Made by a program: the position numbers and the translations under genes. A stretch of 64,000 bases of DNA from Blattamonas nauphoetae (Eukaryota; Preaxostyla; Oxymonadida): the NCBI GenBank assembly GCA_033064195.1, contig JARBJD010000017.1:1-64000 (forward strand), read 5' to 3'. Numbering within the stretch: the first letter of the stretch is position 1; every line of letters begins with the position of its first letter. This document shows positions 12,868-22,139 of the stretch, piece after piece. The notes under the pieces were generated by a model. That model did not search any database. It was not told the origin of the DNA and was given only the letters and a program-made list of their open reading frames with translations.

Positions 12868-14472
12868 CAGGGTGGTTCACCATGTCTAAGAATCGACGAG
12901 TTGAACACTACGTTGACACAATCGACTCATACTTTCTTGTTTCGAATGAAAGTCAGTGTCTTCTTCGTATCTGGTTCAGTTCGGTTCAGATTGTCACAGG
13001 GCATCTTCGAGAATTGTGCCAACTTCTTCAAGCGATCGTCCTCTTCCAGACAAATCATGTTCCATTCAGTTAATTTCATGATCCTCCAATGATTTGACTG
13101 ATTGGACGTGAACACGTCCAATGTTTGCATAGATAAGATTTCTTTTCATTCGTTTCGATCAGAGCCCATCCTCATGAAATGAGTGTGGTCCTGACTCTGG
13201 GAAAAGTCCAAATTCAATTCAGTTATGAAATCCTGGAATAAAAGGTCCCGAAAAGGTGAAATGATCATGAATCTGAAGGTTATAGGTATCCCCCATCGGA
13301 ATCAGAGAGTCTCTCCAAACGCTCTTCCCAACTCCTGAATATGTTGATTCTGTCTTGCGCTGTGAGTGAACACAAAACCTGCTGAACGGCTTTTAGTGCA
13401 TCGTGGTGACTGTGAAAGGTCTGTCCTTTCAATTTCTGCTTCAACGAACCAAATAAAGAGAAGTCGCATGGTGCCACATCCGGGCTATATGGTGGATGTG
13501 GCATACCTGTCAAACACGAGCGAGAGAGAAAGTCGACTGTATGTTTTGCCTTTTGTGGCGCCGCATTGTCATAGTGCACATAGATCGGAAAATGAGGCTT
13601 CGCAATCGTTTTGAAGTATTTATCCAGTGGAGAGAGAATCTTGGAAACAAAATAGGCTGAGTTTATTGTTTGTCCGTTCGGGAGGGCATCGATCACGTGC
13701 ATTCCGTCAACAGAGAAGAACACAGAGATCATAACTTTCTTTGAGGCGATCGTCAGCCTCGCCTTCTCTTGCCTGCTTGATCCCTTTTCTCCCCAAGTCC
13801 AATCGTACTCATTCTGGTATGACACCCAAGTCTCATCTCCTGTGATTATTCCAGCATAATTGAATTTGGCTCGTTGTTTTAAGATTTTGAGCATCTCTCC
13901 CGCCAGCCGGACCCGATCTGACTTATTTTGATTGGAAAGTTCATGGAGAATCCATTTCGAATGTATTCTTTTCAGATGGAGATAATCATTGATGGCAATG
14001 GTGACAGCCCTGCGGTTGATTCCACTGAGAATTGACAACATCCTCAAACTTGCCGACTTGTGCTCCTCCACAGCTTCTTCGACCGCCCAGATTTTCTCTG
14101 GGTCCATACCTGGTCTCGATTGCTGTCTTCTATCAAATGCAAAGGTTTCTTTTTCAAGTTCTTGAACGTAACGATATACAGTTGATGGATGCGGAGCATC
14201 CTTTCCACGACTGACCTCCAATCGTGCAATGATGTCTGCTGTTTCTGCGCCGTTTATCCACTCGTGATACACCAACCAGCGGTCGATACGAGCAGCCTCC
14301 TCGGAGGCCATTTCAAAAAATGGGATATTTTCGCCGAGAACAACAGGATTGCATGAAATGGAACAAAAATGTGAAATAAATGTCTTTTCATTCTATCATC
14401 ATATTTGAAGGAAACTCCGACGAGATGACTGAAACCTTTAAAACGGATTCTCAATTTGGGTGAACCACCCTG
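12868..14472 (-). mobile_element. Mariner (DD34D) DNA transposon inserted in LSU rDNA
   Basis: The element is 1,605 bp. It starts CAGGGTGGTTCACC and ends with its inverse, with imperfect 28-bp terminal inverted repeats at 12868-12895 and 14445-14472 (about 14 perfect outer bases, a mismatched centre, then agaatc). It is flanked by a TA duplication (12866-12867 and 14473-14474). The uninterrupted site is visible in the outer rDNA unit (ggcaatacaatcc, about 1990-2002), so the insertion point is exact. It encodes one full-length transposase on the minus strand, the same direction as rRNA transcription. It looks whole and recent. Confidence 0.95.
13280..14311 (-). CDS. Mariner transposase
   Basis: The product is a 343-aa protein, the usual mariner transposase size (about 340-350 aa), with no stop or frameshift. 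The N-terminal third should form the paired helix-turn-helix DNA-binding region (STVYRYVQELEKE near residues 43-55). The WVPHEL signature appears as WILHEL, followed by the first catalytic Asp in TGDETWVSYQ. The second Asp is in VHYDNAAPQ, and the third follows YSPDVAP in CDFSLF with 34 residues between the last two, so the triad is DD34D. It would cut and paste the element at TA sites. Because it lies in sense orientation inside LSU rDNA, expression may depend on polymerase I read-through or an internal promoter; neither is visible. Confidence 0.95.
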   Translation of the reverse strand: MASEEAARIDRWLVYHEWINGAETADIIARLEVSRGKDAPHPSTVYRYVQELEKETFAFDRRQQSRPGMDPEKIWAVEEAVEEHKSASLRMLSILSGINRRAVTIAINDYLHLKRIHSKWILHELSNQNKSDRVRLAGEMLKILKQRAKFNYAGIITGDETWVSYQNEYDWTWGEKGSSRQEKARLTIASKKVMISVFFSVDGMHVIDALPNGQTINSAYFVSKILSPLDKYFKTIAKPHFPIYVHYDNAAPQKAKHTVDFLSRSCLTGMPHPPYSPDVAPCDFSLFGSLKQKLKGQTFHSHHDALKAVQQVLCSLTAQDRINIFRSWEERLERLSDSDGGYL

Positions 14473-15388
14473 TACAATCCATATCCAACTAAAGTCAATC
14501 TTAAAATCTATCTTCGAACAGAGCCGTCTAATTGCATTCAACAATATACGATCAATTATTACTTACCAATTGACTAGCCGAAACTAATCAAAGTAAATCA
14601 TATATCAACCACATATCATCAAAATTTCCTTGCAAAGATACTCTCGTTAAGATAAACTTAAACCCCAATCAATAAGGTTCATTTGTGTTCTCCTCCTATG
14701 TAGAATATTCAAATCCGTCTAATTCGAGGCTATAAACAAATCATCCACCCATCGAAATGAATGAACAATTCTACCTTCCTGAATTTGAAATCTTGATTAT
14801 CAGAAAACACGATTGACCGATTTCTATTATATATCTAATCATCAGAAAAACTCTTGAAAATATGTTTAACCTTTTACAGTTATAATTACACATCTTCAAA
14901 AATCTTTCCAACAATCGATATATAACAAATCTTCTCTATAGAGTTGTATCGCTTCCCTTTTGGAAGTTTCAAGCCCTATTTCAACTTTTTTCCAAAATAC
15001 TTTTCATCTTTCCCTTACGGTACTTGTTCGCTATCGGTCTCTTGCATATATTTAGCCTTGGATGAAGCTTACCACCCAATTAGGGTTGCAATCTCAAACA
15101 ACCCGACTCGACGATTGCAGAGCTTAGCGCATTGTGAAACAAGGCCAAAAACGGGATTTTCACCCTCTATGATAACCCGTTCGAAAGGGTATTTTAGCCT
15201 CTATCTTCTTCACAACACAACCCCACATCTATAAAGCACATCTCTATGCATGCAAAACAGCCCGCATAGATTTTAGCTTTGGGCTTTTCCTACTTCCCTC
15301 GCCGGTACTATAGGAATCCTAGTTAGTTTCTTTTCCTCCGCTTATTTAGATGCTTCAGTTCAGCGGGTAATCTTTCTTAATTTCAGAT

Positions 15389-15611
15389 TGTTTTATATAA
15401 TAAAGTGAGTATAATTGTTGAAAGACAGACTATACAAGACAATTAAATATTTATATTTAAATATCAAATTGTTTATATATCATATTTCAACAAACAATAT
15501 CTCTTAATGATTCATATATCGATATTATTAAAGATGACATATACTCAATATGTTCATCTCATTTCCTTTCTATCCCAAGTAAGGATAAAAAGATATTTTA
15601 ATATTTACCAA
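15389..15611 (-). other. ITS2 of inner rDNA unit
   Basis: Spacer between LSU and 5.8S. The segment around 15395-15435 differs from the outer unit by several indels, while the rest is nearly identical. Confidence 0.85.
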
Positions 15612-15767
15612 TTCTGAAATAAGAATGGTCTCTTAACTAAAAGTTAAGACACCGCAGGATGCGTTCAAAACTTTGATGATTCACAGATTCTTGCGATTCA
15701 CATTAACTATCGCGCTTTGCTGCGTTCTTCATCGATGCAAGAGCCAAGATATCCACTACCAAAAGTT
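15612..15767 (-). rRNA. 5.8S rRNA (inner unit)
   Basis: Identical, as far as I can see, to the outer 5.8S gene, including the GATGAAGAACGCAGC core and the 3' hairpin. Both flanking rRNA genes of this unit are broken, so it is probably not a productive unit. Confidence 0.92.
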
Positions 15768-15893
15768 TATTATTTTATAATATCATTGGCTACACTAATA
15801 ATGTTTATATATTGAGGCACCTTAAAATCTACATCACTTACATGTAGTAGACTTTATTTTATTATCATATATTGTTTAATATATTTAAATTTT

Positions 15894-15895
<2 letters not shown>
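15768..15895 (-). other. ITS1 of inner rDNA unit
   Basis: AT-rich spacer of about 128 bp that differs from the outer ITS1 by several small indels (for example catgtagtag against catgtag). Confidence 0.85.
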
Positions 15896-15956
<61 letters not shown>

Positions 15957-15976
15957 AATAAGATTCACTGTTCTTT
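15896..15976 (-). rRNA. Small subunit rRNA, 3'-terminal fragment
   Basis: The reverse complement matches the last about 80 nt of 18S (GTAGGTGAACCTGCGG, then AAGGATCATTA). Identity to the outer copy ends at about 15976, after 'cactgttctt', where unrelated sequence begins. This is the inner breakpoint of the rDNA array. Confidence 0.92.
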
Positions 15977-16165
15977 AAACTTTTTGCACCAGTTCTATAG
16001 AAGACCACAGTACCAATTGAGGTAGGTTTCTCGACATCATTCCAAAGTCCGAAGTAAATTCTTCATAACCAGCCACCTCTCATGGTTGATACATAAATCG
16101 ACTTTTCTCTCGTGTTGGTGTATAACCTGATCGTATGATTGCCGTGATCTACGATAGAGCTCATT
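15977..16165. other. Junction segment between broken rDNA and first 591-bp element
   Basis: About 190 bp of unique sequence. I see no gene or repeat in it. It could be the original flank into which the rDNA fragment was joined. Confidence 0.4.
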
Positions 16166-16756
16166 GATATGTCATTAACCCGGTCCGTGTCACCAACCCG
16201 ATTCCTGGGGTCCAAATAAACCAAATTGGTCCAACTAAGAAAAAAACAAAATTTGAGAAATTTCCTATTTGGTGAATTCGAGAAAACCTTAAAATACCTC
16301 GTTTTGGCCACTTTTCAAAATGTGTACGAGCATATCTCAACAACCAGTGAACCGATTTTCATGAAATTTTTCACTGAAACATTTTTTGGTGAAACTAAAA
16401 CATTGAAAAAATTTGAAACAAAAATTTTGGGTATTTGGGAAGATGTGAAAAAACGCTGTTTTTCTCGCCCATTCATTTCTTAGGAAAAAACATTATTTGT
16501 TGGGTGAGTCTTTTTTCGATATATTCACGATAAAAATGCTTTTTATTTGGTGTAAAACGGATATCTGGTTGTGGAGATTTGAGCTGAAAAAGTTTGAAAA
16601 ATGTGTGCATTCCTGCTGTGCGCAGTATTTTGAGGTTTTCTCCGATTCCCCGCGGAATTGAATTCTCAAATTTTGTTTTTTTCTTAGTTGGACCAATATG
16701 GTTTCTTTCAACCCCTGGTTCCGGGTTGGTGACACGGACAGGGTTAATGACATATC
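16166..16756. mobile_element. Inverted-repeat element (MITE-like), copy 1
   Basis: The 591-bp unit starts GATATGTCATTAACCC and ends with the inverse. Terminal inverted repeats are about 94 bp long and imperfect (around a dozen mismatches). The innermost identical run includes ttggtccaactaagaaaaaa. It has no credible coding sequence; several short frames occur on both strands but none resembles a protein family. The right flank is TA but the left flank is TT, so a clean TA duplication is not seen at this copy. It matches copy 2 at 20062-20652 in the same orientation, with one difference that I can find. Confidence 0.85.
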
Positions 16757-17557
16757 TATCAGTCAATTATACTGTCTTGAACAAAAAGTTGGCGATCTGG
16801 AACAAAAATCAATCCCATCATCCAGACTTACGGACTCCCGAAGGTCTGCCAAAGTTCTTTTTTCCACTCAATCTCAACTGCATCGCTATGTCAGCTGGAA
16901 ACATCTTCCCTTCTCTATGTTCATGTGAGGACTGTTTCTTCAGTCGAAAATCAATGTTGGAACTTCTTCGCTCGTCATTTTTTGAACAGCTTCGTCTTCA
17001 CGATCTCATCCAAAATCCCGCTCTCATTCTTTGCCCATCCATGCAATCCAACGCCTTCATGATCTGTCTGAATTGTTTTTCGTTTAATTTCCACCTCTTA
17101 TCTCACTTCGATTGTCGACTCCACCAAAGTATCTCGTTGAATCAATCGAAGCACTCCCACCAGCTGGCCACGTGTAAATATCATTTGCTTTGTCAGTTTC
17201 GAAGGTAGATCTGTTTTCTTGAGGTCATTTTTCTCAACTTGCAGATCGACAATCATGATTTGTCCAGTATTGTTGAGGAGGATCTATTCAGTCCATGATC
17301 AACATTTATTTGCTTGGTTTTACACATTTTCTTGTCTCCTAATGAAATCTATGTCCATCTGACAACCATGCCAAAAAGGTGACACTGTCTACACGATGCA
17401 GCGTGATAACACTCCCATTCATGTCGATTCGTGAGAAGCTCACTGTAGTCTTATGAATGACGAGTTTTCTCATCATGATCCACATTCGCAGGAGCAAGAA
17501 AACGGTTTCTCAAATGTCAAGGACTGAAGAGAATGATAAGGTGACCAAGTGTTGCAG
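16757..17557. other. Non-coding stretch upstream of the transposase-like gene
   Basis: About 800 bp between copy 1 and the first exon I can defend. Short frames are present but none is convincing. It may hold the 5' exons and promoter of the next gene. Confidence 0.4.
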
Positions 17558-20014
17558 ACATATTGCGAAGACAACTGAAGGTATGGTTCGACCCTTTCGA
17601 TCAAATGAAACTGTCTAGTGCTGGGAAAAATATGATTTCTCAAATCGATCTCATCGATCCACCAGAATTTCATGGTTTTGATCTTGACCACGATTTTTCA
17701 CCATTGAACGTCAATGATCCGGTATTTCTCGTTTTTTCACTGTCAAATGAACTCAAAAAATCCAAATCAGACGATTGATTCTACTCAATTTCACTCCAAG
17801 GAGTCTGGAAATCAGGTCTCTGAACAATCCGATCTGTTTGCTTTTTTTTTATATTTTATTGATTCATTTTCTCTTTTTTCGTTTCGAATCTCCTTCCATT
17901 TCTCTTTCATGTTCGTTCTATTCTTTGCGATCAGGGAGAAAAGATGATGAAGACAGAGGACAATGAATACTTGTTCGAAAGGAAAGGAATGACGAACGAC
18001 AATCAAAGAATACGAGAATATGTGGAGTCGATTATCCTCTTCGCATATTCAATCGGAGAGAGATTGATTGTTCCTCTTCTCAAGAAACTTTCCGAAACAA
18101 TATCTTCTACGCTTTCAGCATCTACAGATTCATCAACAGCAAAACGTACCTTATTCTTTTCATTCATGACCTTATTCATGACATGTAATAGGATTCTGAT
18201 GTCCAGCATTGAAAGAACTGTTCAATGCGGCAGATCTTCGCCAAAGAGGATTTCATCTCTCCAATGAAATGACAAGATTGCAGAAAAACAAACCTAGAAG
18301 CTCGTTTCGCAAGAGAGTCTGGCAGGGTCTCTCGGATAACGAATTCCACCAATTTGAATCGTTTCTTGATCTTCGAACTTCGCCCTCTCGACAGACAAGA
18401 GAGATCAGTCGTATGATATTATCTTTCGTCTATCTGTCCAGTCCGGAAACTGACCCATTTTCAAAACAGTCACCAATCACAAAATCATTCCTTCATCAAC
18501 TTTTACTCGTTGACACTGGACTCGTGATGCCGTATCAAGTCTTTTTAAAGCTCACGCCTTTCCTCCATCAGACCGCCAGACGATGGGGAATCTCCAATCA
18601 TTGTGTCCGTGCACAGTATTTATTCGACAAACAGTTTTCTACCCCTCTCCAAAAAGCAGAGATTACTGAACTCCAATATTGGGACTCCCATTATCAAGAC
18701 TCTCGACGTCAAAAGGCCGAAATGCGAAAGCAGATTGAAGAAATGGATAGCAAGACAGTGAATATTGAGATGGACTGGAAGTCAAAAGTCCATCTTCCTC
18801 TTTCACGAATGAGAACCACATCGGATTCATCCGTTACCGCAAATCTCACACGAATGGGCGTCCTCGTCAGATGGCTGAACGAAGGGAAACGGTGTGAACA
18901 CATTTTCTATTTCCCTCAGAAAGTCACACAAGCCACAGCCACAACGGCCCTCACCATCCTATTTAGTGTCATTCAGCAGAAAGAAATTGAAATGAAGAAG
19001 TCTGTCAACATTTGGACTGATTCTGGTTTACAATTTGTTTCGAATTCGTTCGTGGCTACTTCAATTCTCAACATCGCTGACAAACTCGACAAAACTATCG
19101 CTGTGCATTTTTACATTGAAGGGCACGGTGAATCTGACTTGGACCGAGACTTTGGTGTCCTTCAAAGACAGATTAATGCAATCCACTTTCCAATTTTGAA
19201 TTATGAACAATATCGAACCGTTCTCCAGAATTTCTGTCTCCAAACTCCGAACCATTCCGTTGAATCATTTCGAGTACATTCTGAACTATCAATCTCGTCG
19301 ATATCAACCCTTCAAGTGTCAGTTTTTTGCTCGTTCACAGCATTGCGATATCTCAAAGGATTTTCATCGATCGTTCGTGCTGTCACATCAGACGAACTTC
19401 GATCATCATCCAATATCATCGATACCCCACTCATCACTGACCTCCCCAAAGAAATATACGAGGACCGACCATCGAACCCAAAATCGACAAGAAACCACCC
19501 TCCAAAGGCAACAAAATCCAGATTTTCATCTCAACAATATCAGCACCTCGAATTTCACAAAATACATGTTGAGTTGGAAGAAAGGGCCAAGATTCAGCTA
19601 GAGTGTTCGCAACCTCCCAAAATTCCTATTCTGAAACAACCTGGCCTCAACCTTTCGCCAGAGTCACAAAAGCGACTCCTTGAATATCACCTTCCCACGG
19701 ATTTCTCAAAACAACAAGTCTTTATCACACCAAAACAGAAGAAGACGAAGCAAGAAATAACCGGAACGGAAAACCCTGCAACAACAAGTGACTCCCTCGC
19801 AGAACCCCCAATTCAAGTCGCAGCCGTTGAAAATAGTGACAAACTCGTGATCGATGGCACAGAATCGAATATCTCAACAGATGAGTGGTCTTTTCCTTTC
19901 AGTGAAGATTCGCTTGGATCGAACATTGACGGATCCAGTTCGAGTATTGATTCTGACAGGGCTCCTCATATCCTCCTCGCCATCGGATGGACTCCGTCGA
20001 ATCTGGAATGCTGA
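17558..20014 (+). CDS. Multi-exon transposase-like protein of unrecognised family
   Basis: At least five exons join in frame across GT...AG introns: about 17558-17721, 17771-17815, 17935-18145 and 18207-20014 (introns 49, 119 and 61 bp). The true start is unresolved. The product is at least about 770 aa. The middle holds three acidic motifs spaced like an RNase-H-fold transposase: NIEMDWKSK, then SVNIWTDSGLQFVSN, then a GHGESDLDRDFG motif about 45 residues later, recalling the WTD-x-G and HGKxxxD motifs of some eukaryotic DDE/DDD transposases. The last about 200 residues are low-complexity and Ser/Thr/Pro-rich. It lies between two same-orientation 591-bp inverted-repeat elements and ends 47 bp before the second. 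A transposase or domesticated derivative is likely; the family is not recognised. Confidence 0.6.
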
Positions 20015-20061
20015 TTCTTCGGAAACAATCACATTTTGGGGATACAAAAAAAGTACTAATA

Positions 20062-20652
20062 GATATGTCACTAACCCGGTCCGTGTCACCAACCCGATTC
20101 CTGGGGTCCAAATAAACCAAATTGGTCCAACTAAGAAAAAAACAAAATTTGAGAAATTTCCTATTTGGTGAATTCGAGAAAACCTTAAAATACCTCGTTT
20201 TGGCCACTTTTCAAAATGTGTACGAGCATATCTCAACAACCAGTGAACCGATTTTCATGAAATTTTTCACTGAAACATTTTTTGGTGAAACTAAAACATT
20301 GAAAAAATTTGAAACAAAAATTTTGGGTATTTGGGAAGATGTGAAAAAACGCTGTTTTTCTCGCCCATTCATTTCTTAGGAAAAAACATTATTTGTTGGG
20401 TGAGTCTTTTTTCGATATATTCACGATAAAAATGCTTTTTATTTGGTGTAAAACGGATATCTGGTTGTGGAGATTTGAGCTGAAAAAGTTTGAAAAATGT
20501 GTGCATTCCTGCTGTGCGCAGTATTTTGAGGTTTTCTCCGATTCCCCGCGGAATTGAATTCTCAAATTTTGTTTTTTTCTTAGTTGGACCAATATGGTTT
20601 CTTTCAACCCCTGGTTCCGGGTTGGTGACACGGACAGGGTTAATGACATATC
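20062..20652. mobile_element. Inverted-repeat element (MITE-like), copy 2
   Basis: This is the second 591-bp copy, identical in length and orientation to copy 1 and differing at one base near the left end (gtcac against gtcat). It is flanked on both sides by TA (20060-20061 and 20653-20654), consistent with a TA target-site duplication as in the Tc1/mariner superfamily. The 94-bp inverted ends are long for Tc1/mariner. It has no coding capacity of its own, so it would depend on a transposase in trans. Confidence 0.87.
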
Positions 20653-20899
20653 TATAAGACGATTATCAACTATGAAAACAACAATTGAAGCAATTTATCA
20701 GAATTTTCTATCCTCTTCAAGACCAGTTGGGCGCCAGTCGTGCAATATCGTGGCGAGAGGCCATCAAAACGGGGTACAACAGTATCAACACTACGTTCAA
20801 TCCCCATCGACTTGAAGTATCATTTTTATTCGCACCTTTCTCTAATTTGTTCCGACTGAAAATCGAGATTGAACCGGGAGATACATCAAAACAACGTGG

Positions 20900-21420
20900 G
20901 GCAATGAGGCTGCTCAGCTTTCCGAGCCATCTCCGTCTCCGTTGCCGAACTTCTTACATTTCGAACATAAGCAGGTGGTGGAAGAGGAAGGCCGGCATAT
21001 GATTGTGGAGAACGTCATTTTAGCCATTCGCGGCGGGAAGAAGGTCGGCATGTGCGGTTGGACGGGAGCGTGAGGACATTGCTGCTGGACGTGCTGTTCA
21101 GGCTGATCGAGCTCGACCGGACCTGATGCCATCAGAGCTGGATGTGGCGACATCCTGCCTCGGCTGCAGCTGAAAGAGGAGTGCAATGAAGGGCGTGTTG
21201 TGATTGACCTCGTTGACATTTCGAAAGCGGAGCTGAACAGACTCCGTCGCTCCATCGCCAACATTCCGCAGGATCCCACGCTCTTCTCGTGCAGCGTGCG
21301 ATGCAACTGTGGGATCATGGTCGGACCGAGCGACGAGAATGGCATTGGATTGCTTCGTTTTTCAGAAGGTCAGCCAGCTTGATGTCGAACATCTTCTGAA
21401 CAGGTGACTTGTCGTATGAT
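20900..21420 (+). pseudogene. ABCC-type (MRP) ABC transporter fragment, decayed
   Basis: The best-preserved part, 21195-21300, reads VVIDLVDISKAELNRLRRSI followed by ANIPQDPTLF. This matches the Q-loop region of the second nucleotide-binding domain of ABCC transporters (typically 'I.I.DI..I.L..LR..I.IIPQDP.LF'). Upstream, in other frames, there are remnants of the Walker A region (near 21035-21080) and of LFRLIEL. The frame changes several times and the Walker A glycine-lysine core is lost, so this is a relic. No signature motif, Walker B or membrane domain is visible. It lies immediately inside the second 591-bp element and is a gene fragment rather than an active gene. Confidence 0.7.
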
Positions 21421-22139
21421 GCTATTTGTGCCGAAACAGGATGGCACGCCCGTGGTGGGTCTTTTGATAGTGTGGGGAGACTGGAAGACATCTGCGAGAT
21501 GGAGAGTTGTCCTGTCGTCGATGAGAGAAGCGAGGGAAGGTTCTCAATGGATGAATGAGAGCTGATACGAAGTAAATGATGAAAGAGAAGAGATGACCAC
21601 ATACAGGGTTCGGGAATGTCTTCGACGACAACAAAGTTGAAATGAGATTCTTCCTTGTATCCTTTCCTCATCAGTGAATCTGAAGGGAGAGTATGTGTCG
21701 ACGTGTCCTCATAGGTTATCTGACGGCTACATCACGAACAATTCATCATATGTCTTACGAACCAAAGCGAATAAATGATCCAACTGCAGACAATCCAATA
21801 ACTAAGAGAGAAGAGGAGATAACTTCGAAGATCAGATAGAATCCAATTAAAGTCACAGGTAGGAGAAAAAAGAGAAGGAAAAAGACAGACAGTGGTGATA
21901 CACTCATCGGATCAGAAATGTCGTGTTCCTCCAAGTGTGTTTTATGAAATTGATGCGTGGAATCACTGTATCTGAATAAAAAAGATGATATTAATCACGA
22001 GAATGTACAAATTCCAGAAAGAAACCGTTCAGTGATCGTCAATGTGGTGAAGAAGTTTTCAAAAAAAATCAGAGTGTCTGAGTGCCGATGGTCGATTTTC
22101 GTATTTTTCCCACATTGCTTGATGTGCATCGATCGGTAA
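21421..22139. other. Gene-free stretch
   Basis: About 700 bp with no reading frame that I can connect to a family. It may include further eroded parts of the ABCC relic. Confidence 0.4.

Larger units (their letters stand above)
9010..15388 (-). rRNA. Large subunit rRNA gene interrupted by a mariner element
   Basis: The reverse complement runs from the LSU 5' region (near 15300-15388) to a 3' end near 9010, recognised from GTTACGATCCATTGAGATTT close to its terminus. The sarcin-ricin loop (AGTACGAGAGGAACC) lies near 9521-9536. A 1,605-bp mariner transposon plus a duplicated TA interrupts the gene at 12866. Without it the gene is about 4.77 kb, long for a protist LSU, so expansion segments must be large; AT-rich inserts such as 9750-10050 fit that. 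I saw no group I intron signature. This copy should not yield an intact 28S rRNA. Confidence 0.92.

Noticed and set aside
9010-15388. Group I or other intron explaining the long LSU gene
   Set aside because: No conserved intron core or homing-endonuclease motif was seen. Large AT-rich expansion segments plus the mariner insertion account for the length.
16166-20652. LTR retrotransposon with 591-bp direct repeats
   Set aside because: The repeats have long inverted ends and no TG...CA boundaries, copy 2 has a TA duplication, and the interior shows no reverse transcriptase, protease or gag-like sequence.
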